Positions 28,040-36,471 of a DNA stretch of 64,000 nt are shown piece after piece. The notes below the pieces were generated by a model, which saw only the letters and a list, made by a program, of their open reading frames with translations, was not told the origin of the DNA and made no database searches. Origin of the DNA: an uncultured Pelagibacteraceae bacterium (lineage in GTDB: Bacteria; Pseudomonadota; Alphaproteobacteria; Pelagibacterales; Pelagibacteraceae). The translations under genes and the position numbers were made by a program. The stretch covers positions 465,218-529,217 of the forward strand of contig CACHPL010000001.1 in the NCBI GenBank assembly GCA_902581795.1, written 5' to 3'. Every line of letters starts with the position of its first letter. Position 1 is the stretch's first letter.

Positions 28040-28465
28040 ATGAACAGGCTATTATTCTTAATTATCGCAATACCTACTATAGAAATATTTGTAATGATCA
28101 AAGTTGGACAAAATATCGGAGCATTAAATACGGTACTTTTAATATTTTTTACGGCAATAGTTGGCATTTACTTTGCTAAGATTGAAGGCCTTAATACTTT
28201 AAGGTCAGGATTGTATAATTTATATAAAAACGAAATTCCAATTTTTGAAATAATATCAGGAGCGTCAATTGCTTTGGCCGCGCTTTTTTTAATCATACCT
28301 GGCTTTGTTACTGACACTCTCGGTTTCTTTTTATTAATACCTTTTACAAGAAAAATTTTTATAAACTTTTTTATAAAAAAAGGGAGCGTAGTTAAGAAAA
28401 ATAATGGAGATTTTATAGAAGGTGAAATAATAAAGGAAAAAAATAAAAAAGAAGATGACTTATAA
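28040..28465 (+). CDS. fxsA: FxsA family membrane protein
   Basis: A 141-residue cytoplasmic membrane protein with the FxsA (suppressor of F exclusion of phage T7) pattern: two N-terminal helices (MNRLLFLIIAIPTIEIFVMI), GIYFAKIEGL, then IPGFVTDTLGFFLLIPFTRK. The C-terminal tail is Lys/Glu rich. The molecular role is unknown. Its last 11 bp overlap secB. Confidence 0.92.
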   Translation: MNRLLFLIIAIPTIEIFVMIKVGQNIGALNTVLLIFFTAIVGIYFAKIEGLNTLRSGLYNLYKNEIPIFEIISGASIALAALFLIIPGFVTDTLGFFLLIPFTRKIFINFFIKKGSVVKKNNGDFIEGEIIKEKNKKEDDL

Positions 28466-28868
28466 AATAGTTTCAAAATATATTAAAAACTTAGATTTTA
28501 AAATTCCAAGTGCTAAATCGTATTATTTACTTGAAAAAAATATCAAAAATTACAGAGTTAAAATTGATGTCACGAGTAAGAAAATTAATGATATGGTTGT
28601 AGAGATTGATACAAATTTATATTTTGATCCAAAAAATAAAAATACTGATAATTTTAAAATATCAATTATATATTCAGCAGTAATTAATTTTGAAAAAAGC
28701 ATTGATAAAGAACAATTAGAAAAAGTAGTATTAATAGAAACTCCAACTGCGGTTTTTCCAGACATTAGTAAAATAGTATCATCTCTTTTTGAAAAATCGG
28801 GATTTAAGCAATTTGGTCTTCCTGAAATGGATTTTAAAAAGTTTTATGAGGAAAGGAAAAAGAATTAA
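28455..28868 (+). CDS. secB: Protein-export chaperone SecB
   Basis: A cytosolic tetrameric chaperone that keeps preproteins unfolded for SecA. The 137-residue product is divergent but shows the SecB pattern: YIKNLDFKIPSA at the start, an extended strand region, and a C-terminal ETPTAVFPDISKIVSSLFEKSGFKQF with LPEMDFKKFYEE. Placement between fxsA and dnaQ agrees with alphaproteobacterial synteny. It overlaps the convergent dnaQ end by 4 bp. Confidence 0.88.
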   Translation: MTYKIVSKYIKNLDFKIPSAKSYYLLEKNIKNYRVKIDVTSKKINDMVVEIDTNLYFDPKNKNTDNFKISIIYSAVINFEKSIDKEQLEKVVLIETPTAVFPDISKIVSSLFEKSGFKQFGLPEMDFKKFYEERKKN

Positions 28869-29539
28869 AAATAGTTCTTCTTAATTTGCTCTTTTAAAAA
28901 ATTAGAATGTTCCTCTTTTTCTTTTTCGGAAGGCATGATAATCATTTTGGAATACTCTCTGTTTAATTTTTTAGTATCCGGAATATCATCAAATATATCT
29001 TCATTCTCATAAAGGGCCATTGATGGTTCTTTCTGTCCAGTGAGATTGATATAAACTTCTCTCAAAAGTTCACAATCTAATAGTGCATTGTGTTTTGTTC
29101 TTTTTGAAATATCTATACCAAATCTTTTGCAAAGATTATTAAGTGAATTAGACACTCCGGGAAATTTCGATCTTGCTATTTCAAGAGAGTCCACCACATT
29201 TTTATTTTCAATAATTTTTTTATTAATTTTTCTGAGTTCATAATTTAAAAAAGAAACATCAAATGGTGCATTATGAATAATAAGTTTCTTATTATTAATA
29301 AAATTGATAAATTCATCTGCTATATCTTTGAATTTTTTTTTACCAACAAAGGTTGAGTCTGTGTAACCGTGTATTTTTGTTGCGTCTTCAGAAATTTTTC
29401 TTTCTGGATCTATTAAAACGTGAAAAATTTTTTTTGTTGGAACTAGTTCTGCTGTTTCGATGCATGCTATTTCAAGAATTCTGTGACCATTATCTACTGA
29501 CAAACCAGTTGTTTCTGTATCTAAAAATATTTCATTCAT
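28865..29539 (-). CDS. dnaQ: DNA polymerase III epsilon subunit (proofreading exonuclease)
   Basis: 3'-5' exonuclease subunit of the replicative polymerase. The DEDDh residues are visible: FLDTETTG (Exo I), HNAPFDVSFLNYEL (Exo II) and KRTKHNALLDCELLREVY (Exo III with the catalytic His). The 224-residue length is standard. It overlaps coaE by 4 bp and belongs to the minus-strand run leading away from the ppsR-hemE gap. Confidence 0.96.
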   Translation of the reverse strand: MNEIFLDTETTGLSVDNGHRILEIACIETAELVPTKKIFHVLIDPERKISEDATKIHGYTDSTFVGKKKFKDIADEFINFINNKKLIIHNAPFDVSFLNYELRKINKKIIENKNVVDSLEIARSKFPGVSNSLNNLCKRFGIDISKRTKHNALLDCELLREVYINLTGQKEPSMALYENEDIFDDIPDTKKLNREYSKMIIMPSEKEKEEHSNFLKEQIKKNYF

Positions 29540-30099
29540 ATTTTTTTTATAATAACTTTTACATTTTTTTTTAACTTTTTTAAAGAAACGTTATTGTTAA
29601 TAACATAATCACAAAATTTAATTTTCTTTTCAGCTGGTAGTTGTCTTTTATCTAATAAGTTGAAAAGTTTTAGGCTCTTACCCCTACCCAAAAACCTTTT
29701 AACTCTCAGGCTTCTTTTAGAATTCACAAAAACTATTTTATCATAATTTTTCATTAATTTGCTTTCTATTAAAAGTGGTATTTCAAAAATAATAAATTTT
29801 TTCTTTTTATTTTTTTTAGAAAAATTTCTTACTTCCTTTCTTACAAGAGGATGAATAATTCTTTCTAAATCTTTAATCGACTTTTTATTTTTAAATATTA
29901 TCTTTTTTAATTTGTTTTTAATGTTTTTTTTATTTTTAAGCTTGAATTTATTATAAACTTTGTTTTTAAAGATATTTTTTTTATAGATTTTCCTAACTGT
30001 AATATCCGCATTAAAAAGGGGGTAATTCCTTCCTGCGAACATTTTTGCTACAGTAGTTTTTCCTGATGCCAATGAGCCTGTAACACCTATTTTTATCAT
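29536..30099 (-). CDS. coaE: Dephospho-CoA kinase
   Basis: Last step of coenzyme A synthesis. The P-loop GVTGSLASGKTT is at the N-terminus, followed by NADITVRKIY and HPLVRKEVRNF, typical of CoaE, and FEIPLLIESKL. At 187 residues it is a little short, with an exceptionally lysine-rich middle region. It overlaps aroE and dnaQ by 4 bp each. Confidence 0.94.
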   Translation of the reverse strand: MIKIGVTGSLASGKTTVAKMFAGRNYPLFNADITVRKIYKKNIFKNKVYNKFKLKNKKNIKNKLKKIIFKNKKSIKDLERIIHPLVRKEVRNFSKKNKKKKFIIFEIPLLIESKLMKNYDKIVFVNSKRSLRVKRFLGRGKSLKLFNLLDKRQLPAEKKIKFCDYVINNNVSLKKLKKNVKVIIKKI

Positions 30100-30884
30100 T
30101 TAATTAAATCAAGAACCTCTTTGTTGATTTCCGGCGTAATACCGTTCCATATTTCAAATGCCTTCATTGCCTGATAAACGAACATACTTTTTCCATTTTC
30201 CGTTTTTTTGCCAGATTTTTTTGCATTTTCCAAAAATTTTGTTTTGGGTGGGTTGTAAATTACATCATAAAACAACTGCCCTTCTAGTTTAGAATGATCT
30301 AATTTAATTTCCTCATTTAGTTTAATGCCTATACTTGTTGCATTAATTATTAAATCAGATTTTATTGTTTCACCCCAACTAACTACCTTTAAAAAGGGGA
30401 AACTTTTTTTTAAATCATCTGCTTTTTTTTTTGTTCTGTTTGATAAAGTTATTTCCGAAGCTCCCATACTTTTTAATGACAATATGATAGAAGGAACTAC
30501 ACCACCCGCGCCCAGGATTAATGCTTTTTTGTTTGTTAGATTGAAATTAGTTAATTTTATTGCCTCTGTGAAACCATAAACGTCAGTATTATCGCCGACC
30601 AGCTCGTTTTGTTTTTTGAAAATTGTATTTACTGATTGAGTCTCTTTGGCAGTATCTGATAATTGATCTAAGAATGGAATTACCACTTTTTTAAAAGGCA
30701 CTGTAACATTTATACCTTGAATCTTGCTCTCCCTAATATCATTGATAATTTTTTCAACATCATTTTTCTCCACCAATTGTCTTTCGTAAATGGCGTCTAT
30801 GCCATGCTTTTTTAACCAAAAGTTATGTAATAATGGCGATAAAGAATGCTCTATCGGATTTCCTATTACTAAGTATTTTTTCAT
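30096..30884 (-). CDS. aroE: Shikimate dehydrogenase
   Basis: Reduces 3-dehydroshikimate with NADPH in aromatic amino acid synthesis. The substrate site IEHSLSPLLHNFW and catalytic Lys in TVPFKKVV are present, then GDNTDVYGF, the dinucleotide motif LGAGGVVPSI, and C-terminal GKSMFVYQAMKAFEIW. Length (262) is normal. Its ATG overlaps the stop of a 50-codon membrane-protein gene (ATGA), and its end overlaps coaE by 4 bp. Confidence 0.96.
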   Translation of the reverse strand: MKKYLVIGNPIEHSLSPLLHNFWLKKHGIDAIYERQLVEKNDVEKIINDIRESKIQGINVTVPFKKVVIPFLDQLSDTAKETQSVNTIFKKQNELVGDNTDVYGFTEAIKLTNFNLTNKKALILGAGGVVPSIILSLKSMGASEITLSNRTKKKADDLKKSFPFLKVVSWGETIKSDLIINATSIGIKLNEEIKLDHSKLEGQLFYDVIYNPPKTKFLENAKKSGKKTENGKSMFVYQAMKAFEIWNGITPEINKEVLDLIK

Positions 30885-31033
30885 TTTTTTGCTTTTCTAC
30901 TTAATCTATCAATAAAAAATAATGCTAATGCTGTTAATAGAGCAAATAACTCTAGTGCATGTCCAGAATTACCAAGGACTTTTTGGACTAAATAAAAAAT
31001 AACACAAACTACGATCCATATCAAAATTAACAT
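30881..31033 (-). CDS. Small membrane protein (50 residues) between maf and aroE
   Basis: Minus-strand frame beginning MLILIWIVVCVIFYLVQKVL and ending in DRLSRKAKK. It has two hydrophobic segments (about residues 2-17 and 28-41) joined by a short polar turn (GNSGHA), and a basic C-terminus. Its ATG shares a base with the maf stop (TAATG) and its TGA overlaps the aroE ATG (ATGA), so translation is coupled on both sides. That linkage is the main support that it is a real gene. I do not recognise a family. Confidence 0.75.
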   Translation of the reverse strand: MLILIWIVVCVIFYLVQKVLGNSGHALELFALLTALALFFIDRLSRKAKK

Positions 31034-31611
31034 TAAAGATTATTTAAATACTCCTTTATTTTTTTAATTGGGAGACCCATAATTGTATCTTCGTCTCCTT
31101 CAATTTTTGAAAATAGATCTTTTCCACCAGCTTCGATTTGATAAACCCCATAAGCATATAATTTTTCATCATCTACTTTTTTTAAATACAATTTAATTTG
31201 GTCTAAATTAAGTTCTTTCATTGTTAATGAGGCGGCATCTGTATAATTCCAAATCATAGAACCATTTTTAGATATACAAACAGAGCTTATTAATTGGTGT
31301 TTTTTGGCGTTTAATTTATTTAAAATATCAATTGCCTCTTCCCTACTCTTGGGTTTTGAAATTAATTCTCCATCTAAATCAATAACACTATCCGCGCCTA
31401 GGACAATTTCGTCCGGGTATTTAATACTTACTTTATTTGCTTTTAATTCAGCTAAGTTTTTGGATATCAATTTAGGTGAGGCTTTCTCATTTAATAACGA
31501 TTCCTTAATACTATCCTCGTCTAAATTGGAAGGTACGACTTCACAATTTATATTGTTTATGCTTAAAATTTTTTTTCTTACACCACTTTTTGAAGCCAAT
31601 ATTATTTTCAT
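31033..31611 (-). CDS. maf: Maf family nucleotide pyrophosphatase
   Basis: House-cleaning pyrophosphatase that removes non-canonical nucleotides. The 192-residue protein begins ILASKSGVRKKIL (ASxSxxR family start; one variation), has LGADSVIDLDGELISKP and the C-terminal EGDEDTIMGLPI. It lies between ppsR (4-bp overlap) and the 50-aa membrane gene (1-bp overlap). Confidence 0.95.
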   Translation of the reverse strand: MKIILASKSGVRKKILSINNINCEVVPSNLDEDSIKESLLNEKASPKLISKNLAELKANKVSIKYPDEIVLGADSVIDLDGELISKPKSREEAIDILNKLNAKKHQLISSVCISKNGSMIWNYTDAASLTMKELNLDQIKLYLKKVDDEKLYAYGVYQIEAGGKDLFSKIEGDEDTIMGLPIKKIKEYLNNL

Positions 31612-32429
31612 TTGTTTTTAGTAATATCATAAATTCTTATAATTGATGCCGCTGTTTCCTCAATTGATTTCCTTGTTATGTCTATCATTGGCCAACCATA
31701 TTTTTTGAACAGTATCTTTGAATCATCAATCTCTTTTTTGATTGATACTAAATCTGTGTAACCCTTCAGTTTTGTTTCTTGCATTATAGATACTCTGTTT
31801 TTTCTTATATCGGACAACCTTTCGGGGTCTGCATATAAACCAACGACACAGGGTTTGAAATCTTTTTCTTTTAATGTGTCTGGAATTTGTTGATCCATAA
31901 CTAACGGAATGTTCATGGTCTTAAAACCTCTGTTTGCTAGGTATATCGATGTGGGAGTTTTACCTGTCCTGCTGACACCTAGTAATATTATATCGGAGAT
32001 ACTTACGTCCTCATTTTTTTTTCCATCATCATGCGACATTGTAAATTGGATAGCTTCAATCCTCTTGTAATAATCTGCATCCATAACATGTTGTGCGCTG
32101 GGTTTATTAGATGCTTTCTGATTAAGTAATTTAGAAAACGTAAGAATTAAATTTCCTAATACTCCAAAACAAGGCACGTTTGTTTTATCACTCTTATCAG
32201 CTATATGTTTGGCCAATTTTGACTCCACTATAGTATACAAAATTATTGCATTATTTAATCCTTGGCATTCTTTAACTATCCTATCAATTTGTTGTTCGGT
32301 TCTGATGAAAACAAATTTTTTCTTATCGTATTCAAAGTTTGGAAACTGGGACTGTAGAGCAGAAAATATTCTATCTAAAGTTTCGCCAGTGGAGTCGGAA
32401 ACTAAGAAAATTTTATATTTATCTGTCAT
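31608..32429 (-). CDS. ppsR: Pyruvate, phosphate dikinase regulatory protein (DUF299 kinase/pyrophosphorylase)
   Basis: Bifunctional kinase/pyrophosphorylase of the DUF299 family that switches pyruvate phosphate dikinase or PEP synthase. The 273-residue protein has LVSDSTGETLDRIF at the start and a P-loop-like GVSRTGKTPTSIYLANRG, then QETKLKGYTDLVSIKKE and, at the end, IDITRKSIEETAASII. It is the first gene of the minus-strand run, and in Alphaproteobacteria this gene commonly flanks the replication origin opposite hemE, as here. Confidence 0.95.
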   Translation of the reverse strand: MTDKYKIFLVSDSTGETLDRIFSALQSQFPNFEYDKKKFVFIRTEQQIDRIVKECQGLNNAIILYTIVESKLAKHIADKSDKTNVPCFGVLGNLILTFSKLLNQKASNKPSAQHVMDADYYKRIEAIQFTMSHDDGKKNEDVSISDIILLGVSRTGKTPTSIYLANRGFKTMNIPLVMDQQIPDTLKEKDFKPCVVGLYADPERLSDIRKNRVSIMQETKLKGYTDLVSIKKEIDDSKILFKKYGWPMIDITRKSIEETAASIIRIYDITKNK

Positions 32430-32435
32430 TATGTG

Positions 32436-32444
32436 TGTGGATAG
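32436..32444 (-). promoter_or_regulatory. DnaA box-like 9-mer 1
   Basis: Plus strand TGTGGATAG, i.e. CTATCCACA on the minus strand, one mismatch from TTATCCACA. It lies 7 bp upstream of the ppsR ATG. Confidence 0.5.
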
Positions 32445-32554
32445 TATTTGTATAAATATAAGATATTAAGTCCATTTATAAAAAATTTTTTTTTAATAAC
32501 ATATATTAACAATCTCTACACAAACACTTACTGTGTTAATTATTTTATATAAAA

Positions 32555-32563
32555 TTATCAACA
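32555..32563 (+). promoter_or_regulatory. DnaA box-like 9-mer 2
   Basis: TTATCAACA, one mismatch from TTATCCACA. It is 1 bp from box 3, in opposite orientation. Confidence 0.5.
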
Positions 32564-32564
32564 T

Positions 32565-32573
32565 TGTGTATAA
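32565..32573 (-). promoter_or_regulatory. DnaA box-like 9-mer 3 (perfect to TTWTNCACA)
   Basis: Plus strand TGTGTATAA, i.e. TTATACACA on the minus strand, an exact match to the relaxed DnaA box consensus. Confidence 0.6.
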
Positions 32574-32617
32574 TATAAAAAAAAACAGGAAATAAGGTAA
32601 ATATAATCAACTCAAAA

Positions 32618-32626
32618 TGTAGATAA
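32618..32626 (-). promoter_or_regulatory. DnaA box-like 9-mer 4
   Basis: Plus strand TGTAGATAA, i.e. TTATCTACA on the minus strand, one mismatch from TTATCCACA. Confidence 0.45.
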
Positions 32627-32704
32627 TTAATGAATTATACCTATTTCACTCATTAACATACCCTATTACAATAAATATATATTAAATCTATATTATTAAA
32701 CTAA

Positions 32705-33706
32705 ATGACTAAGTTATTAAATTGTATAACAAAAAAAGAAACATCATATATACCAGTATGGTTTATGAGACAGGCAGGTAGGTATCTACCAGAATTCAGA
32801 GAGATCAGAAAAAATAATAAAGACTTTATTAAACTTTGTTTAAATGAAACATTAACCCCAGATATTACATTACAACCTTTGAAAAGATTTGACTTAGATG
32901 CAGCAATAATATTTTCAGATATATTGATGGTTCCGTATGGAATGGGACAAAAAGTTGAATTCAAAAAAGGTCTAGGCCCAATTCTTAAAAGTTTTGATTT
33001 AGAAAAAATCGTTGAAGGTGATGCGACCAGTTTTATAAATAAATTGCAGCCAATATACAATTCTATATCTAAGGTTAAAAACAGAGTAAAATCAAAAACT
33101 GTAATAGGTTTTGTCGGGGCCCCCTGGACCCTTTTGGTTTACATGTTAAATTTACAGTCCCCAAAAAAAGGTTTTAACTTCACCTCTTTTGTTTCAAACA
33201 AACCTTTAATACCAAAACTATTAAAGAAACTTGAGGATACAATTTATTTACATATAAAAAAACAGATTGAAGCAGGAGCAGATGTTATTCAGATATTTGA
33301 CTCATGGGCTGGTTTACTACCTAAAAACGAATTAAATGATTATTGTATTAATCCTACCAAAGAAATTTTAAAAAGATTGAACAACAAAGTGCCAGTAATA
33401 TGTTTTCCCAGGGGTATAAAAGAAGGATATTTGGATTTTTGTTTAAAAGTTAAGCCAAGCTGTATTAGTATAGATTATGATCTTGATCCAAATTGGGTAA
33501 AAGAAAATTTGAGAGACTTTTGTATTCAAGGAGGTCTTGACCCTAAAATTTTGCTATCGGATAATGAAAACATAAAACAAAATGTTCAAAAGTATTTAAA
33601 TATATTCACAGACATGCCTTATATTTTTAATTTGGGACACGGAGTTTTACCGGAAACTAGACCCGAGACAATAAAACTAGTTGTGGACTTAATACGAAAT
33701 AAATGA
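32705..33706 (+). CDS. hemE: Uroporphyrinogen decarboxylase
   Basis: Decarboxylates uroporphyrinogen III to coproporphyrinogen III. The 333-residue TIM barrel starts with PVWFMRQAGRYLPEFREIR, the substrate-binding signature, then DAAIIFSDILMVPYGMG with the catalytic Asp, GFVGAPWTL, and FNLGHGVLPETRPE at the end. It is the first plus-strand gene right of the putative origin and overlaps hemH by 4 bp. Confidence 0.97.
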   Translation: MTKLLNCITKKETSYIPVWFMRQAGRYLPEFREIRKNNKDFIKLCLNETLTPDITLQPLKRFDLDAAIIFSDILMVPYGMGQKVEFKKGLGPILKSFDLEKIVEGDATSFINKLQPIYNSISKVKNRVKSKTVIGFVGAPWTLLVYMLNLQSPKKGFNFTSFVSNKPLIPKLLKKLEDTIYLHIKKQIEAGADVIQIFDSWAGLLPKNELNDYCINPTKEILKRLNNKVPVICFPRGIKEGYLDFCLKVKPSCISIDYDLDPNWVKENLRDFCIQGGLDPKILLSDNENIKQNVQKYLNIFTDMPYIFNLGHGVLPETRPETIKLVVDLIRNK

Positions 33707-34701
33707 ACAACAATCATCCAAAAATAAATTTCGGGAAAACTGGAATACTATTAGTTAACCTAGGCACCCCCGACTCAACCAGTTGGTGGGATATAAGAAA
33801 ATATTTAAAAGAGTTTTTGTCGGACAGAAGAGTTATAGAAGTAAACCCATTATTGTGGAAGGTAATTCTTAATTTATTTATCTTAAATTTGAGACCATCG
33901 AAAACCTCCAAAGCTTATAAAGAAATTTGGATGAAAAAAGAAAATATGTCACCACTTAGATATTTTACTATACAACAATCAGAAAAGTTAAATAAAAAAA
34001 TTGGAAATGAAAAAATTGTGGTTGATTACGCCATGCGTTATGGAAATCCTTCTATTAGAAGTGTCATGCACAAACTACAAAAAAAAGGTTGTGAAAATTT
34101 GATAATTCTACCTTTGTATCCTCAATATGCTGCTGCAACTACAGCAACAGTTTGTGATGAAGTCTATAGAACGTTAATGCAAATGAGGTGGCAACCAAGC
34201 TTACAAATTGTTCCTCATTACGAGTCAGAGCCATTATATATTTCAGCATTAAATCAAAGCTTAGAAAAAAAACTATCTGAAATATCCTGGAAACCAGATT
34301 TAGTAATTGCCTCTTATCACGGCATACCAAAAAAATATTTTGAAAAAGGAGATCCTTATCACTGTTATTGTCAAAAAACCACAAGGTTAATGAGAGAAGC
34401 TTTTAAAAAACCAATCCCAATTGAGACTACTTTTCAGTCAAGATTTGGACCACAGGACTGGTTAAAACCTTACACGGATAAAACATTAGAAAATCTACCA
34501 AAAGAAGGAAAAAAAAATGTATTAGTAATTTGCCCTGGATTTTCTTCTGACTGTGTTGAAACGCTTGAGGAAATTTCAATACAGGGCAAAGAAAGCTTCT
34601 TAAAAAGCGGAGGTAAAAATTTTGATGTTGTACCTTGTTTGAACGATAGCGAAAATCATATAGCGTTATTAAGCCATTTATCTAAAAGATTTTTAACATA
34701 A
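33703..34701 (+). CDS. hemH: Ferrochelatase
   Basis: Inserts ferrous iron into protoporphyrin IX. The 332-residue protein shows LLVNLGTPDS at the start, DYAMRYGNPSI, LPLYPQYAAATTATV, SYHGIPKKY with the catalytic His, and TFQSRFGPQDWLKPYTD and ICPGFSSDCVETLEEI near the end. It overlaps hemE by 4 bp and is followed 3 bp later by hemJ, so the last haem steps are co-transcribed. Confidence 0.97.
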   Translation: MNNNHPKINFGKTGILLVNLGTPDSTSWWDIRKYLKEFLSDRRVIEVNPLLWKVILNLFILNLRPSKTSKAYKEIWMKKENMSPLRYFTIQQSEKLNKKIGNEKIVVDYAMRYGNPSIRSVMHKLQKKGCENLIILPLYPQYAAATTATVCDEVYRTLMQMRWQPSLQIVPHYESEPLYISALNQSLEKKLSEISWKPDLVIASYHGIPKKYFEKGDPYHCYCQKTTRLMREAFKKPIPIETTFQSRFGPQDWLKPYTDKTLENLPKEGKKNVLVICPGFSSDCVETLEEISIQGKESFLKSGGKNFDVVPCLNDSENHIALLSHLSKRFLT

Positions 34702-34704
34702 AAA

Positions 34705-35139
34705 ATGAACACTTATTTACTATTTAAATCACTTCACTTAATCGCTGTCATTTCATGGATGGCTGGGTTACTTTATTTACCTAGAATATTCGTTTACCAT
34801 TCTGAAAATCAAAAAAACGAAGACCAAAATAAAACTTTTAAAATAATGGAAAGAAAACTTTATTTTTATATAATGAATCCAGCTATGATTCTATCTTGGA
34901 TATTTGGATTTTTATTATTGCATTCAATAGGTTTGAATTCTCTTAAAGAATTTTGGCTAGCTACAAAAATTATTTTGGTTATTTCATTGACCCTATATCA
35001 TATGTTTCTTTTTATATGTATTAGGAGATTTAATGAGAACCAAAATCAGTACTCCCCAAAATTCTTTAGAATTATTAATGAAGTTCCTACTATCTTATTA
35101 ATTGCGATTATATTCATTGTAGTTTTTAAGCCAATTTAA
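34705..35139 (+). CDS. hemJ: Protoporphyrinogen IX oxidase HemJ
   Basis: A 144-residue membrane enzyme with four helices, the HemJ (YPL-type, oxygen-independent of HemY/HemG) form used by many Alphaproteobacteria. The conserved His is in FKSLHLIAVISWMAGLLYLPR, and LATKIILVISLTLYH contains the second conserved region with Lys and His. It fills the step before ferrochelatase. Placement between hemH and rho agrees with alphaproteobacterial order. Confidence 0.93.
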   Translation: MNTYLLFKSLHLIAVISWMAGLLYLPRIFVYHSENQKNEDQNKTFKIMERKLYFYIMNPAMILSWIFGFLLLHSIGLNSLKEFWLATKIILVISLTLYHMFLFICIRRFNENQNQYSPKFFRIINEVPTILLIAIIFIVVFKPI

Positions 35140-35141
35140 CC

Positions 35142-35169
35142 TTGAATATTTTTAAAAAAGCACTATATT
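35142..35169 (+). promoter_or_regulatory. Possible sigma-70 promoter of rho
   Basis: TTGAAT (35142-35147) and TATATT (35164-35169) are separated by 16 bp. Transcription would start about 35176, giving a leader of roughly 23 bases before the rho ATG at 35199. The elements match 4/6 and 5/6 of consensus. Confidence 0.35.
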
Positions 35170-35198
35170 AAAACTACTTACCTAAACAAATAATCAAT

Positions 35199-36470
35199 AT
35201 GAACCTACAAGAACTTAAACAGAAAACACCTTCAGACCTTATTTTACAGGCTGAAAAACTTGGTATAGAAAATCCTAGCACACTAAGAAAACAGGAAATC
35301 TTATTTTCTATTCTAAAAAAACTTGCTGAAAAAAATGAGCAAATTACTGGCGGAGGGGTTCTAGAGGTTTTACAGGATGGTTTTGGTTTTTTAAGAGCGA
35401 TAGAATCAAATTATCTTCCAGGACCTGACGACATATACGTTAGTCCAAGCCAAATAAGAAGGTTCGGATTAAGAACTGGAGATTCTGTCGAAGGAGAGAT
35501 TAGAGCACCAAAAGACGCTGAAAGATATTTTGCTTTATTAAAGGTGAACCAAATAAATTTTGAAAATCCTGAAAAGGGAAGAAATAAAATAGCATTTGAT
35601 AATCTGACCCCGCTTTATCCAAACGAACAATTAAAAATGGAAATTGAAAAAAACACAACCGAAAAGAAACCTGATCAAACAGCGAGACTCATAGATCTTG
35701 TTAGTCCAATTGGAAAAGGACAAAGATCACTTATTATTTCTCCACCTAAAGCAGGTAAAACAATTATTTTACAAAATATTGCGGATTCGATAGCTAAAAA
35801 TCATCCCGAATGCTATTTGATGGTTTTACTTATAGACGAACGTCCCGAAGAAGTAACTGATATGCAACGTTCAGTTAAAGGTGAAGTAATTAGCTCAACC
35901 TTTGATGAACCAGCTTCTAGGCATGTCGCTGTAGCTGAAATGGTTATTGAAAAAGCAAAAAGATTAACCGAGCATAAAAAAGATGTAATTATCCTTTTAG
36001 ATTCCATAACTAGACTTGGAAGAGCTTACAATGCTGTTGTACCAAGCTCAGGTAAAGTTTTAACTGGAGGAGTAGACGCAAATGCTTTGCAAAGGCCAAA
36101 AAGATTTTTTGGAGCCGCAAGAAATATAGAACAAGGTGGTTCCTTGACGATTATTTCTACAGCTTTAATTGACACTGGAAGCAGAATGGATGAGGTGATT
36201 TTTGAAGAATTTAAAGGTACAGGTAATTCAGAATTAATCTTAGACAGAAAAATAGCCGACAAAAGAATTTATCCTGCAATTGATATCACTCGTTCAGGCA
36301 CAAGAAGAGAGGAGCTTCTTTTCAAGAAAGAAGACCTAGCTAAAGTTAATGTGCTTAGAAGAATTATAAGTCCAATGGGAACAATGGACGGAATAGAATT
36401 CTTAATGTCGAAACTTAAAAATACTAAAAATAATTCTGATTTTTTTATTTCGATGAATAAGCCAAGTTAA
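35199..36470 (+). CDS. rho: Transcription termination factor Rho
   Basis: RNA-dependent hexameric helicase that ends transcription. The 423-residue protein has the N-terminal helical domain ([15 protein letters not shown]), the cold-shock-like RNA-binding domain ([14 protein letters not shown]), Walker A SPPKAGKT, Walker B-like [16 protein letters not shown], the Q-loop/R-loop region and [11 protein letters not shown]. All parts are intact. It ends 1 bp from the convergent symporter gene. The few intrinsic terminators seen in this window suggest that Rho may be the main terminator. Confidence 0.98.
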   Translation: MNLQELKQKTPSDLILQAEKLGIENPSTLRKQEILFSILKKLAEKNEQITGGGVLEVLQDGFGFLRAIESNYLPGPDDIYVSPSQIRRFGLRTGDSVEGEIRAPKDAERYFALLKVNQINFENPEKGRNKIAFDNLTPLYPNEQLKMEIEKNTTEKKPDQTARLIDLVSPIGKGQRSLIISPPKAGKTIILQNIADSIAKNHPECYLMVLLIDERPEEVTDMQRSVKGEVISSTFDEPASRHVAVAEMVIEKAKRLTEHKKDVIILLDSITRLGRAYNAVVPSSGKVLTGGVDANALQRPKRFFGAARNIEQGGSLTIISTALIDTGSRMDEVIFEEFKGTGNSELILDRKIADKRIYPAIDITRSGTRREELLFKKEDLAKVNVLRRIISPMGTMDGIEFLMSKLKNTKNNSDFFISMNKPS

Positions 36471-36471
36471 T

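Larger units (their letters stand above)
32430..32704. other. Putative chromosomal replication origin (oriC)
   Basis: A 275-bp gap without a credible gene, very A+T rich, between divergent ppsR and hemE. In Caulobacter and Rickettsia the origin lies beside hemE in this context. Four DnaA-box-like 9-mers are present: 32436-32444, 32555-32563, 32565-32573 and 32618-32626, one a perfect TTATACACA match on the minus strand. A+T runs at 32475-32510 and 32670-32701 could serve as unwinding regions. Genes point away from the gap on both sides. The promoters of ppsR and hemE must also lie here. Inference from motifs and synteny. Confidence 0.7.

Noticed and set aside
32510..32540. Additional DnaA boxes (CTCTACACA and TGTGTTAAT)
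   Set aside because: Each has two mismatches to the relaxed consensus, so they are not counted.
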